NCBI GenBank assembly: GCA_002353285.1
Contig: DEJJ01000025.1
Span: 6,262 to 70,261 of the forward strand
Length of the DNA stretch: 64,000 nt
Source of the DNA: Porphyromonadaceae bacterium UBA2751
GTDB lineage: Bacteria; Bacteroidota; Bacteroidia; Bacteroidales; Muribaculaceae
Direction of reading: 5' to 3'
This document shows positions 43,431 through 52,681 of this stretch, one piece after another. The translations under genes were made by a program, and so were the position numbers. The notes under the pieces were generated by a model that was not told the origin of the DNA, did not search any database, and saw nothing but the letters and a program-made list of their open reading frames with translations. The number at the start of each line of letters is the position of its first letter. The first letter of the stretch is position 1.

Positions 43431-44855
43431 TTAGGAGTCAAACGAGATAGTCGCCGTGGTGCTTGCCTTCTTCTTGCCAAGCACTGGCGATGGCTTGGGG
43501 GACGATGGCTTTGTTGGGGCGCTCTGCAGCTCACGGAACACGTTCTTCACCTGCTGGTCGCGCTTGAAGGCTGGGTTCTTCTCGAGCAGGTCTACTATCT
43601 CATCGTTGTCGATGTCCTCAGGACGCAGCACAATGTACTGGGCCTTGGCGCGGTCGATGTCGAGCTCGTTGAATTTCTCGCCATACTCTTGCTCAATGCG
43701 GCTTGCAGGTGTAGCCGCCTTGGCATCGCTCTTCTTGTCGCCCTCGGCAACGGCAGCCTCGGCATCGAGCGACACGTTGAAGCCTGCGGCAAGCATGGTA
43801 ATCTTCACCTTCTCGCCCAGCGAGTCGTCGTTGGCCACACCCCATATCACGTCAACCTCGTGGGTGAACTGTGTCATGAACTGGCGCATCTCGTCAATCT
43901 CGCTCATCTTGAACTCGTTCTTGGCTTTCGACGAGAAGTAGAAGTTCATTAATATCTTTTGCGAGCCATACACGTCGCGGTTCTTGAGTAGGGGTGAGTT
44001 GAGTGCGTCCTCAATGGCCTTGGTCACGCGGTTCTCGCCCTCGCCGTAGCCTGAGCTGATGATGGCAACTCCACCATTGCGCAGCGTGGTGTTCACGTCG
44101 TTGAAGTCGAGGTTGATGTAGCCGTCAAAGGTGATGAGGTCGCTGATGCTGCGTGCTGCTACCGACAGCGTGTCGTCGGCCTTGCCAAAGGCGTTCATGA
44201 AGTTGAGGTCGGGGTATATCTCGCTCAAGCGCTCATTGTTGATGATGAGTAGCGCGTCAACATACTTCTGCATCTCGTCGGCACCGCTTAGCGCTTTGAT
44301 AATCTTTTTCTTGCCTTCGAAGAGGAATGGAATCGTGACGATGCCAATGGTGAGCACGCCTTTGTCGTGGGCGATGCGGGCAACCACTGGGGCTGCGCCT
44401 GTTCCGGTGCCGCCGCCCATGCCAGCGGTGATAAACACCATCTTGGTCTCGTCGTCAAAGAGTGCTGCGATTTCCTTCTCGCTCTCCTCGGCGGCCTCCT
44501 TGGCAAGCTCGGGCTTGTTGCCGGCTCCTAATCCAAAGGTGGTGTTGGGGCCAATGAGCACGCGGTTGGGCACCTTTGAGTTGTTGAGTGCCTGGCGGTC
44601 GGTGTTCATCACCACAAACGACACTCCATTTATGTTTTGCTCGTACATGTGGTTGACGGCGTTGTTGCCACCGCCACCTATTCCTATCACCTTGATGAGT
44701 GATGGTGTGTTTTCGGGAGTCTCTTTCTTGTGGAACCCAGGATTCTCTTCAATGCCGGTAAAGATGTCTTGCTGCTCTGGTTGCTGACCCTGACCGAATG
44801 ATATATTGCTGCTGTTCTCAGGGGTAATGCCCATGCCGTTTTCGTTATTTGCCAT
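43431..44855 (-). CDS. ftsZ: Cell division GTPase FtsZ
   Basis: 474 aa. Tubulin-like GTPase that forms the Z ring. The GTP-binding loop is GMGGGTGTGAAPV (about 126-138), with VIGIGGGGNNAVNHM at the N-terminus and NADF-type T7 loop FNDVNTTLRNGG. The globular domain ends near 355; a long acidic and Lys-rich linker of about 100 residues leads to the end peptide ASTTATISFDS, which lacks the classical C-terminal FtsA-binding consensus. 69 nt after ftsA; part of the dcw transcript. Confidence 0.97.
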   Translation of the reverse strand: MANNENGMGITPENSSNISFGQGQQPEQQDIFTGIEENPGFHKKETPENTPSLIKVIGIGGGGNNAVNHMYEQNINGVSFVVMNTDRQALNNSKVPNRVLIGPNTTFGLGAGNKPELAKEAAEESEKEIAALFDDETKMVFITAGMGGGTGTGAAPVVARIAHDKGVLTIGIVTIPFLFEGKKKIIKALSGADEMQKYVDALLIINNERLSEIYPDLNFMNAFGKADDTLSVAARSISDLITFDGYINLDFNDVNTTLRNGGVAIISSGYGEGENRVTKAIEDALNSPLLKNRDVYGSQKILMNFYFSSKAKNEFKMSEIDEMRQFMTQFTHEVDVIWGVANDDSLGEKVKITMLAAGFNVSLDAEAAVAEGDKKSDAKAATPASRIEQEYGEKFNELDIDRAKAQYIVLRPEDIDNDEIVDLLEKNPAFKRDQQVKNVFRELQSAPTKPSSPKPSPVLGKKKASTTATISFDS

Positions 44856-44924
44856 ATAGTGTAGTTGATGTTTTAGCGGTTAAAAATAATTGAGTGGAAT
44901 GAGGTGTTGATGTTGTCGCTGTGA

Positions 44925-46295
44925 TTAAATGTCGCGACCTTCATCTTCGGGTTCCGACATCAGTTTCCTGAGCTGAGTTTGAGCTTTTGAAATCCACGAT
45001 GTGCGGCCTTTGGGCTCCTTGCGCTTCTCCACATGTTGTGAGGCGCTGGCTTTGGGCTTGGGCTCTTCAGGACGGAAGTTGCCGTAGCCATAGCCTTGGT
45101 CGTCGCGATTGGGTTCGGGCTGAATGGGTGTGAAGGTCTCCTCGCTTGGACCATATGTGTTCATGCGCACACACGACTGGTTAAAGGGGGTCTTGGCCGC
45201 AGCATGCGACAGCAGTGAGAACAGCTGCACATATTCAGGACGGTTGATGTTGTGGTCAAGGATGTTGAGTCCGTTAGGGTTGTTGCCTATTCTCACGCGC
45301 AGCTTAATCTCATCTTCGATGCGGCGGGCAATGCCTTGCATCTGGGCGGCACCACCTATCAGCACAATGTTGTGCAGGTCCACTGTCTTGATGCCGGCAT
45401 ATTGGATTTGCTGCTTGATGTTGGCAATAATCTCGCCTGTGCGAGCCACGATATAGTTGGCTGCATCGGCCGAGTTCACGCCCTCGATGGTTATCTTGTC
45501 CACGTTCTTGTCGAGTGGATTGCTAATGTTCTTCTTCACGCGCTCGGCAGTGTCTTCAAGCACATTCAGGCCAATGGTGATGTCGCGGGTGATGTTGCGC
45601 CCGCCCAGGGGCAGGGTGGTCAGGTACACCAGCGAGCCGCTCTTGTAGATCGACACCGTTGTGGTCTCGGCTCCCATGTCAACCAGCATGCAGCCCAGCG
45701 ATTTCTCCGATGGCTCAAGTATCTCGTCGGCAACCACCAGCGGTGTCACCATGTATTCTTTCACCCTTGTGCCGCCAGTCATCACGCGGTCGAGGTTGAG
45801 CTTCAGGTTGGGCTTGGCGACAATGAGGTTGAGCTTTATGTTGATGTTAGAGCCAAATTGTCCGCTCGGGCTCTTGGTCTCATTCTTGTCCACGTAATAG
45901 GTGCGTGGCACCACCTCACATGTCTCGTAGTTCACAATGGGGTCCTTGCCAGCTTCGTTAACGATGCGCTCGAGCACCTCGTCGGTGATGGGCACTGTGG
46001 CGTCAAGGTTCTGGTTCACCTCGGTGGGCTCGCTGTGCAGTGAGCGTCCGCTCAGTCCCACAAACACTTCCTCGATAGTGCCGTCGATACGGTTCTCAAG
46101 TTTCTTGATAATGCTGTTGATAGCTCCCTTGGTGTTTTCCACGTTTTGCACGCATCCGTGTCGCACACTGTTGACGAGTTTTTCCATTTCGAGATGATTC
46201 ACCTGAACATATCCCGATGGTAATTTCTCGGCAATGGCTCCCACTATTTTAGAGCTGCCTATCTCTAATGCTACGATATATTGTGTCTTGGTCAT
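44925..46295 (-). CDS. ftsA: Cell division protein FtsA
   Basis: 456 aa, actin-like ATPase that tethers FtsZ to the membrane. Motifs: YIVALEIGSSKIVGAI (phosphate 1), CMLVDMGAETTTVSIYK (phosphate 2), NIVLIGGAAQMQGI (adenosine). The SHS2-like 1C domain lies between them. The C-terminus has a long basic and Pro-rich linker followed by an amphipathic stretch SWISKAQTQLRKLMSE, the likely membrane-targeting helix. 41 nt after ftsQ. Confidence 0.95.
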   Translation of the reverse strand: MTKTQYIVALEIGSSKIVGAIAEKLPSGYVQVNHLEMEKLVNSVRHGCVQNVENTKGAINSIIKKLENRIDGTIEEVFVGLSGRSLHSEPTEVNQNLDATVPITDEVLERIVNEAGKDPIVNYETCEVVPRTYYVDKNETKSPSGQFGSNINIKLNLIVAKPNLKLNLDRVMTGGTRVKEYMVTPLVVADEILEPSEKSLGCMLVDMGAETTTVSIYKSGSLVYLTTLPLGGRNITRDITIGLNVLEDTAERVKKNISNPLDKNVDKITIEGVNSADAANYIVARTGEIIANIKQQIQYAGIKTVDLHNIVLIGGAAQMQGIARRIEDEIKLRVRIGNNPNGLNILDHNINRPEYVQLFSLLSHAAAKTPFNQSCVRMNTYGPSEETFTPIQPEPNRDDQGYGYGNFRPEEPKPKASASQHVEKRKEPKGRTSWISKAQTQLRKLMSEPEDEGRDI

Positions 46296-46336
46296 AAATG
46301 TGTGTGTATATGTAAGTGTAAAATGTGGTTTTTTAT

Positions 46337-47296
46337 CTATTGTTGCTTCTTTTTCTCACCCGAGCTGTTCTTCTCGGATGGTTTCGCACTGGCTTTGTCT
46401 TTGCCCCCATTGTTGCCTCCGCTTGAGTTGCTCGACTGCCGTGAGCCATGGTTGCTTTTCACCATCTTGTTCACCGGAGCGCGGCTGTTGTCGCTCACGC
46501 TCATGGTGAGAATGTTGTCGGCCTGCTCGTCTTCCGCAGGGTCATATTCGGGCTCTGCCTCTACCGTCTTGTCGCGCTTGGTCGCTACCACTTGGTAGTC
46601 CCATTTCACCGATATGGTGTCGTAGTGCATCCACCCTTTCACTGGCATCACCTTGTTGTAGAAGAGCTGCAGCTTCTTGAACTTGCCCTCGTAGCCCTCG
46701 CAGTTGCCCATGTTCACCACATGCCCTTTAATTGATGGCACGATGAAGATGTTGTTGCTGTCGCGCATGTAGTACATCGTTACCAGCGCTCGCAGCGACG
46801 AGTCTTGCTCCACATGCTTTATCATGGGCAACAGCCGCAGGGGGCAGTAGCTGGATGTGAAGTGGCCTTCCACGATGGGCACGTCGGCATGAAAGGTCGA
46901 CACTGCTGTCATGCGCTTGCCATCCTTGTTCACGTAGTAGGACTGGTCGCCGTCAAACACGCGCATCACGGGCACAATTTGCGACACCTCGATCTTGAGT
47001 CGGCCGCCGTTCTCAAACATGCACTCCACATCCTCGATGTATTGCGACTCGCCCAGTAGTTTCTCAATGTCCTCAACATTGATTTGCCACACGGGTTTGC
47101 CTTTCACCACGATGTGCTTGCGCTCAAGCTCCTCAATCACACCTGCGGGTGTGACAAAGTGGGTGCTGTCTTCATTTACTACCAGCACTTCAACCTCGGT
47201 GCACACCTCGTCGCGGCCCTTGTCACGAGCCCACAAGATGCCCACTATCATGAGCGATGTGAGCACTATTAGCAATATGTATCTTGCCAGCTTCAA
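46337..47296 (-). CDS. ftsQ: Cell division protein FtsQ/DivIB
   Basis: 319 aa. One N-terminal membrane helix (RYILLIVLTSLMIVGILW, residues 5-22), then a periplasmic POTRA/FtsQ domain (VTPAGVIEELERKHIVVKGKPVWQINVEDIEKLL) and a beta domain to about residue 250. The last 65 residues are Ser/Asn/Lys-rich low complexity and are not found in E. coli FtsQ. Its frame overlaps murC by 4 nt, so translation is coupled. Confidence 0.9.
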   Translation of the reverse strand: MKLARYILLIVLTSLMIVGILWARDKGRDEVCTEVEVLVVNEDSTHFVTPAGVIEELERKHIVVKGKPVWQINVEDIEKLLGESQYIEDVECMFENGGRLKIEVSQIVPVMRVFDGDQSYYVNKDGKRMTAVSTFHADVPIVEGHFTSSYCPLRLLPMIKHVEQDSSLRALVTMYYMRDSNNIFIVPSIKGHVVNMGNCEGYEGKFKKLQLFYNKVMPVKGWMHYDTISVKWDYQVVATKRDKTVEAEPEYDPAEDEQADNILTMSVSDNSRAPVNKMVKSNHGSRQSSNSSGGNNGGKDKASAKPSEKNSSGEKKKQQ

Positions 47297-48675
47297 CGTG
47301 ATTGCTTTTTAACTTGTTCGCATATTTGAGGCAGCATGTTCACGATGTCACCAGCCCCTATTGTCAATAAAATATCAAAGTTAAGCAAAGGAATTGAATT
47401 GATGAAATTTTCTTTGCTATAAATTGATTTTTTATCACATTTAACGTTTTTTAGTATAATCTCGCTGGTCACGCCCTCGATGGGAAGCTCACGAGCGGGA
47501 TAGATGGGGAGTAGCATCACTTCGTCGGCAAGCGAGAGCGCTTGGGCAAACTCGGCGGCGAAGTCGCGGGTGCGGGTGTAGAGATGAGGCTGGAACACCA
47601 CGCTAATCTTGCGACCGGGATACAGGTCCCGCACGCTCGTGATGCTCGCTGCTATCTCGCTGGGGTGGTGGGCATAGTCGTCGATTACCACCTTGCCATG
47701 CTCACCGGGCTCTTTGAGCCAGAACTCAAAGCGGCGCTTGGCGCCCATGAACGATGCTATGGCGTCTTTCATGGCAGAGGCAGGGATGTCGACCAGGCGG
47801 CATGCTGCCATCGCTGCCACGGCATTGTCGATGTTGATGTCGACAGGAACTCCTAACTTTATGTCGTTGATTACTTCCCTCGGGGTTACAAGGTCAAACA
47901 TTATCTCGCCGCCACCCTTGCGAATGTTGCTGGCATGGAAGTCGCCATCGGTCTTGGAGTAGGTGTATACCTTCACGCCAGGTGCTGTGCGAGGCTTCAG
48001 CTCAAGGCCGGTGTGCACAATCAGGGCACCGTCGGGCCTGATGAGCTCGGTGAAGTGGGCAAAGCTCTCAAGATAGTTCTCCTTGTTGCCGTAGATGTCG
48101 AGATGGTCAGGGTCGGTCGATGTCACAACGGCGATGTAAGGTTGCAACTGGTGGAACGAGCGGTCAAACTCGTCGGCCTCAAGCACCGAGTAGGGGCTGC
48201 TGAGCGAGAGCAGGAAATTGCTGTCGTAGTTGCGCAGCACGCCGCCCAGGAAGGCATTACTGCCCACGCCGCTCACCTCCATGATGTGAGCAGCCATGCT
48301 CGATGTGGTGGTCTTGCCATGAGTGCCGGCAAAGCACAGTGCCTTGCTGTCGAGTGTCACCATGCCAAGCACGCGAGCGCGTTTCACCACTTCAAAACCG
48401 TTGTCCCTGAAGTAGCACAGACCCTTGTGGTCGGCAGGCACGGCAGGGGTGTAGACCACCAGCGTCGTTTCCTTGTCGCGGCAGTAGTCGGGGATGAGAC
48501 TTGGTTCCTCGTCAAATGCTATCTCCACACCCTCGTCTTGCAGAGCTTGAGTGAGCTCGCTCGGTGTGCGGTCATATCCAGCCACCTTCTTGCCCTTGGC
48601 AAGAAAATAGCGCTCCAGGGCAGCCATACCGATGCCTCCGGCTCCAACAAAATATATCGACTTGTAATCTTTCAT
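47293..48675 (-). CDS. murC: UDP-N-acetylmuramate-L-alanine ligase
   Basis: 460 aa. Adds L-Ala to UDP-MurNAc. N-terminal UDP-binding GAGGIGMAALERYFLAKG, the Mur ligase ATP loop GTHGKTTTSSMAAH (about 116-129), then ADEFDRSFHQLQP and the C-terminal VIDDYAHHPSEIAASI and FQPHLYTRTRDF. Overlaps the ftsQ start by 4 nt. A 147-nt repeat-rich gap separates it from murG. Confidence 0.96.
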   Translation of the reverse strand: MKDYKSIYFVGAGGIGMAALERYFLAKGKKVAGYDRTPSELTQALQDEGVEIAFDEEPSLIPDYCRDKETTLVVYTPAVPADHKGLCYFRDNGFEVVKRARVLGMVTLDSKALCFAGTHGKTTTSSMAAHIMEVSGVGSNAFLGGVLRNYDSNFLLSLSSPYSVLEADEFDRSFHQLQPYIAVVTSTDPDHLDIYGNKENYLESFAHFTELIRPDGALIVHTGLELKPRTAPGVKVYTYSKTDGDFHASNIRKGGGEIMFDLVTPREVINDIKLGVPVDINIDNAVAAMAACRLVDIPASAMKDAIASFMGAKRRFEFWLKEPGEHGKVVIDDYAHHPSEIAASITSVRDLYPGRKISVVFQPHLYTRTRDFAAEFAQALSLADEVMLLPIYPARELPIEGVTSEIILKNVKCDKKSIYSKENFINSIPLLNFDILLTIGAGDIVNMLPQICEQVKKQSR

Positions 48676-48679
48676 TATC

Positions 48680-48820
48680 TTTTATTATAATACTAACTTC
48701 TAACTCTTTAACTCCTAAACCCTAAAAATCTAAAAACTAAAAACTGACCTCTAACCTCAGGTCCAACCCTGTCCGACCCTGTCTGACATTGTCCGACATT
48801 GTCTGACCTCTGATCTCTGC
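48680..48820. repeat. Degenerate repeats between murG and murC
   Basis: Words 'ctaaaaactaaaaactgacc' then 'ctgtccgaccctgtctgacattg' in repeated variants, the same word family as at 9225-9385. It interrupts the dcw cluster in its largest gap. Confidence 0.7.
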
Positions 48821-48822
48821 CT

Positions 48823-49938
48823 CTACCTCGCTATTTGCAGCACTTTATCGACGATAACCTCGGCCGAGTTGCGCAGAGCCATCTTCTCTACGTTAGTGCT
48901 AAGCTTCTCGATAACAGCAGTTTCACCTATGGTGTTAAGCATCACGTTCACCAGTTTAGTGCCAGCATCGGCATCAGGAATCATCAGAGCCGCGTTGCGG
49001 TTAACGAGTGCCATGGCATTCTTGGTCTGGTGGTCTTCAGCCACATTAGGTGAGGGCACCAGTATTGATGCCTTGCCAAGCAGTTGCAGCTCACTGATGG
49101 AGCTTGCTCCAGCGCGCGAAATCACAAGGTCGGCAGCGCGGTAGGCTTTGTCCATGTTGCTGATGAATGGCATCTGCTTCACGTTGGCAGCTTGCGATGC
49201 CTCAAGAGCCTCGCGGCAGCGGTCGTCGTAGATTTTTCCCGTTTGCCATATCACTTGCACGTCGTCATGCTTTGCAATCTCATCAAGGCCTGCGATAATG
49301 CTGTCGTTGATGGTGCGTGCTCCCAGGCTGCCACCAATGATGAGGATGGTGCGCTTGGCAGGGTCGAGACCGAACGACTGTCGCGACTCCTCGACTGTAG
49401 CTTCACACTCCAGCAGGTTGCGGCGCACGGGGTTGCCTGTCATCACTATCTTCTCGGCAGGGAAGAAACGCTCCATGCCCTCGTAGGCCACGCAAATGCT
49501 CTGCGCTTTCTTGGCGAGCAGCTTATTAGTCACGCCGGCATAGGAGTTCTGCTCTTGCAGTAGTGTGGGGATGCCTGCCTTCTGGCACTCCTTGAGCATG
49601 GGGCCACTGGCGTAGCCACCCACTCCCACAGCAACATTGGGCATGAAATCCTTGAGAATCTGCTTCGCCAGCTTCATGCTGCGGCGCAGGTCCATGAGCA
49701 CTTTCACATTGCGAAGCAGGTGCTTGCGGTCGAAACCGCGCACTGGCAAGCCCTTGATTTCATAGCCTGCTGCGGGCACTCGCTCCATTTCCATGCGTCC
49801 CTCGGCTCCCACAAAGAGGATTTGAGCCTGAGGCATGCGACGCTTAATCTCGTTGGCTATCGACAGGGCGGGGAAGATGTGGCCTCCTGTGCCGCCACCG
49901 CTGATGAGCACTTTTAATTGATTAGTTTTTCCACTCAT
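48823..49938 (-). CDS. murG: Undecaprenyldiphospho-muramoylpentapeptide GlcNAc transferase
   Basis: 371 aa. Makes lipid II from lipid I and UDP-GlcNAc at the inner face of the membrane. GT28 features: ISGGGTGGHIFPALSIANE (residues 10-28), VGVGGYASGPML, LLQEQNSYAGVTNKLLA, IIGGSLGARTIND and ISRAGASSISELQLLGKASILVPSPNVAEDHQTKNA. Its 5' end overlaps the 3' end of ftsW by 17 nt. Confidence 0.96.
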   Translation of the reverse strand: MSGKTNQLKVLISGGGTGGHIFPALSIANEIKRRMPQAQILFVGAEGRMEMERVPAAGYEIKGLPVRGFDRKHLLRNVKVLMDLRRSMKLAKQILKDFMPNVAVGVGGYASGPMLKECQKAGIPTLLQEQNSYAGVTNKLLAKKAQSICVAYEGMERFFPAEKIVMTGNPVRRNLLECEATVEESRQSFGLDPAKRTILIIGGSLGARTINDSIIAGLDEIAKHDDVQVIWQTGKIYDDRCREALEASQAANVKQMPFISNMDKAYRAADLVISRAGASSISELQLLGKASILVPSPNVAEDHQTKNAMALVNRNAALMIPDADAGTKLVNVMLNTIGETAVIEKLSTNVEKMALRNSAEVIVDKVLQIAR

Positions 49939-51253
49939 TTTTTACGGGTATTTCGGTAGGATTTGCAGCATCGAGCCCACTGGGTAGGGCTATGCCTTCA
50001 TCCTTGTTTTTCTTATTTGTAATATTGCTGATGGTGCGACTCACGCTAAGCATCACACCAAAGGCGATGCTCGTCACCAAAATTGATGTGCCACCCTTCG
50101 AGATTAGCGGCAGCGGCTGCCCCGAGACGGGGAACACGCCCGTGTTGATGGCCATGTGAAACAGTGCCTGGAACGTGATCATCGACGCCATGCCAATGAT
50201 GAGCAGTGCTGGCAGCACGCGGTGGCATCTACGCGCTATCATCGCAGCACGCGACAGTAGCCACAGGTACAAGATGAGCAGGAACACACCACCTATCACA
50301 CCCACCTCCTCGATGATGATCGAGAAGATGTAGTCGCTGAAGGCCAACGGCAAGCGGCTGCACTCGCGCGAGTTGCCCACTCCCACTCCTGTGATGCCGC
50401 CATGAGCCTGAGCCATGCGTGAGAACATCTCCTGAGAGTTCTCGCTTGTCACCGAGTCATAGATTAATGAGTCACGACGAAGCCAATTGTCTAAGCGGCT
50501 CACATGAACACCCGAACGGTCAACTTTCTTGGGAGCGTCGGCAGTGCTGGCAACGGTCTGTTCTGTCTCGGTGAGCTTCTTCATGTTCGCGGCGCGTTTG
50601 TCGCTGGCCTCTTTCCACATGTAGAGGCAACCTACAACAAGGCCATATACGATTCCGAGCATCAGCAGTTTCTTGAAGCGGGCCCCACCCACGAGGAACA
50701 TCGAGCCGCTGATGCACATCAGCAGCAGGGTGTTGGTCAATCCGCTCTGGAACATCAGGGCACCAAAGACCGCAACCACCACCGTCGATAGCACAAGGCC
50801 CTTAACGCTCACGTCGCGGTCTTGCTGGTTCTTGGCCATGATGTAGGCAAGCGCCGTGACCGCCGAGAGTTTGGCAAGCTCGGCGGGTTGCACAGTGAGT
50901 CCCACTCCCGGTATGGTGAAAGCGCGCTGAGCGCCATTGATAATCTCACCATTAAACATCACATACACCAGGCTCAGCACCGTGAATATCCACAGCAGCG
51001 GGATGAGCACCAGCAGCAGCATGCGGTTGTTGTAGTTGATGCGGCTCAAGCCCACAACTGCCACAGCGCCCATAGCAAGGAAAATCACTTGCCTGATCAC
51101 GGGCTCATACACTCCCATCTTGGGAACATCGCGGCTCGATGCCGAGTACGACTCCACTATCGAGAACACGATGAGGGTGAGATAGATACCCCAAATCCAG
51201 GGATCGCCATAGCGCTGCGAGATCTCTCTATATCTTGAAACTTTTTCGCTCAT
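49922..51253 (-). CDS. ftsW: Lipid II polymerase/cell-division protein FtsW
   Basis: 443 aa, SEDS family, about 10 membrane segments. Polymerises glycan strands at the septum with FtsI. Motifs: VQPAELAKLSAVTALAY (catalytic Asp-equivalent region precedes it), INTGVFPVSGQPLPLISKGGTSI near the end. A hydrophilic loop of about 60 residues (around 'SGVHVSRLDNWLRRD') is periplasmic. Overlaps murG by 17 nt and follows murD by 24 nt. Confidence 0.94.
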   Translation of the reverse strand: MSEKVSRYREISQRYGDPWIWGIYLTLIVFSIVESYSASSRDVPKMGVYEPVIRQVIFLAMGAVAVVGLSRINYNNRMLLLVLIPLLWIFTVLSLVYVMFNGEIINGAQRAFTIPGVGLTVQPAELAKLSAVTALAYIMAKNQQDRDVSVKGLVLSTVVVAVFGALMFQSGLTNTLLLMCISGSMFLVGGARFKKLLMLGIVYGLVVGCLYMWKEASDKRAANMKKLTETEQTVASTADAPKKVDRSGVHVSRLDNWLRRDSLIYDSVTSENSQEMFSRMAQAHGGITGVGVGNSRECSRLPLAFSDYIFSIIIEEVGVIGGVFLLILYLWLLSRAAMIARRCHRVLPALLIIGMASMITFQALFHMAINTGVFPVSGQPLPLISKGGTSILVTSIAFGVMLSVSRTISNITNKKNKDEGIALPSGLDAANPTEIPVKNEWKN

Positions 51254-51277
51254 AATTAGTCGTGTGCTTTACTTGAT

Positions 51278-52612
51278 CTATAAGTTATTTACACACTCCT
51301 TGAACTGGGCACCACGGTCCTCATAGCTCTTGAACAGGTCGAAGCTGGCGCAGCAGGGCGACAGCAGCACGGTCTGCCCGTCCTTGGCAAGGGCATGGCA
51401 CTTGGCTATGCACTCCTGCATGCTGCGTGCGTCCTCAACCACGGGAACCTTCCCGTCAAAGAAGGCATGCAACTTGCTGTTGTCAACTCCCAGGCACACT
51501 ATGGCAACAACCTTGTCTTTCACCAGCTGCTCTATCTCGCTGTAGTCGTTGCCCTTGTCTTTGCCTCCCAGGATGAGCACCACGCCCTCGCTCATGCTCT
51601 CAAGGGCATACCAGGTGCTGTTGACGTTGGTGGCTTTGGAGTCGTTGATATAACGCACACCATTGAGGGTGCGCACATATTCCAGGCGGTGCTCCACAGC
51701 CTCAAAGCTGGCGAGCGCCTTGCGAATGTTCTCTTTCTTGATGTGCATCAACGAGGCGCTGATGCTGGCGGCCATCGAGTTGTACACGTTGTGAAGGCCC
51801 TGAATGGCAATCTCGGCACGTGGCATCGACCATTGGTCGCCGTCAACGTTGATGACCATTTCTCCATTATCGAGATAGGCAGTGCACGACTTGTCGTCGC
51901 GGGCACTGAAGGGATACATGCGAGCCTCGCTCTGCATGTTCTTGAGCTGAGCCGAGATGATGGGGTCGTCGGCCCAGTAGATGAAGGCATCGTCGCAAGT
52001 CTGGTTCTGCATGATGCGGAACTTGGCGGCGGTGTAGTTCTCCATTTTGTGGTCGTAGCGGTCGAGGTGGTCGGGGGTGATGTTGAGCATCACTGCGATA
52101 TTGGCCTTGAAGTCATACATGTTGTCGAGCTGGAAACTGCTCAATTCAATCACATAGACGTCATGGTGCTCGGTGGCCACCTGCATCGCCAGGCTCTTGC
52201 CGACATTACCGGCAAGACCAACATTCAAGCCCGCCTCCTTGAAGATGTGGTAGGTGAGCAACGTAGTGGTGGTCTTGCCGTTACTGCCGGTAATACATAC
52301 CATCTTGGCATCGGTGTAGCGGCCTGCCAGCTCTATCTCAGAGATGACAGGAATGCCTTTTGCCATTGCTTTGACAATGAGAGGAGCCGTCAAAGGCACG
52401 CCGGGACTTTTCACAATCTCATCGGCATTAAGGATTTTGTCCTCGCTGTGGTGGCCTGCTTCCCAGCTAATTTCCCACTTCTCGAGCACTTCCTTGTAGC
52501 GGGGCGCTATTTCTCCCATGTCGGTGAGAAACACGTCCATTCCTTTAACCTTGGCCAGCACTGCTGCGCCAACTCCACTCTCTCCTCCGCCAATAACTAC
52601 TAAACGTTTCAT
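51278..52612 (-). CDS. murD: UDP-N-acetylmuramoylalanine-D-glutamate ligase
   Basis: 444 aa. Adds D-Glu. N-terminal VVIGGGESGVGAAVLAK, ATP loop GSNGKTTTTLLTYHI (about 112-126), LNITPDHLDRYDHKMENY, and INDSKATNVNSTWYALES at the ligase C-domain. Cytosolic. 69 nt after mraY. Confidence 0.96.
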   Translation of the reverse strand: MKRLVVIGGGESGVGAAVLAKVKGMDVFLTDMGEIAPRYKEVLEKWEISWEAGHHSEDKILNADEIVKSPGVPLTAPLIVKAMAKGIPVISEIELAGRYTDAKMVCITGSNGKTTTTLLTYHIFKEAGLNVGLAGNVGKSLAMQVATEHHDVYVIELSSFQLDNMYDFKANIAVMLNITPDHLDRYDHKMENYTAAKFRIMQNQTCDDAFIYWADDPIISAQLKNMQSEARMYPFSARDDKSCTAYLDNGEMVINVDGDQWSMPRAEIAIQGLHNVYNSMAASISASLMHIKKENIRKALASFEAVEHRLEYVRTLNGVRYINDSKATNVNSTWYALESMSEGVVLILGGKDKGNDYSEIEQLVKDKVVAIVCLGVDNSKLHAFFDGKVPVVEDARSMQECIAKCHALAKDGQTVLLSPCCASFDLFKSYEDRGAQFKECVNNL

Positions 52613-52681
52613 TTCTTTTTACTTTTGTTTCTTTTACTCGTTTTTAACTATGATGACTCTCTATATTATTATGATTTTTTC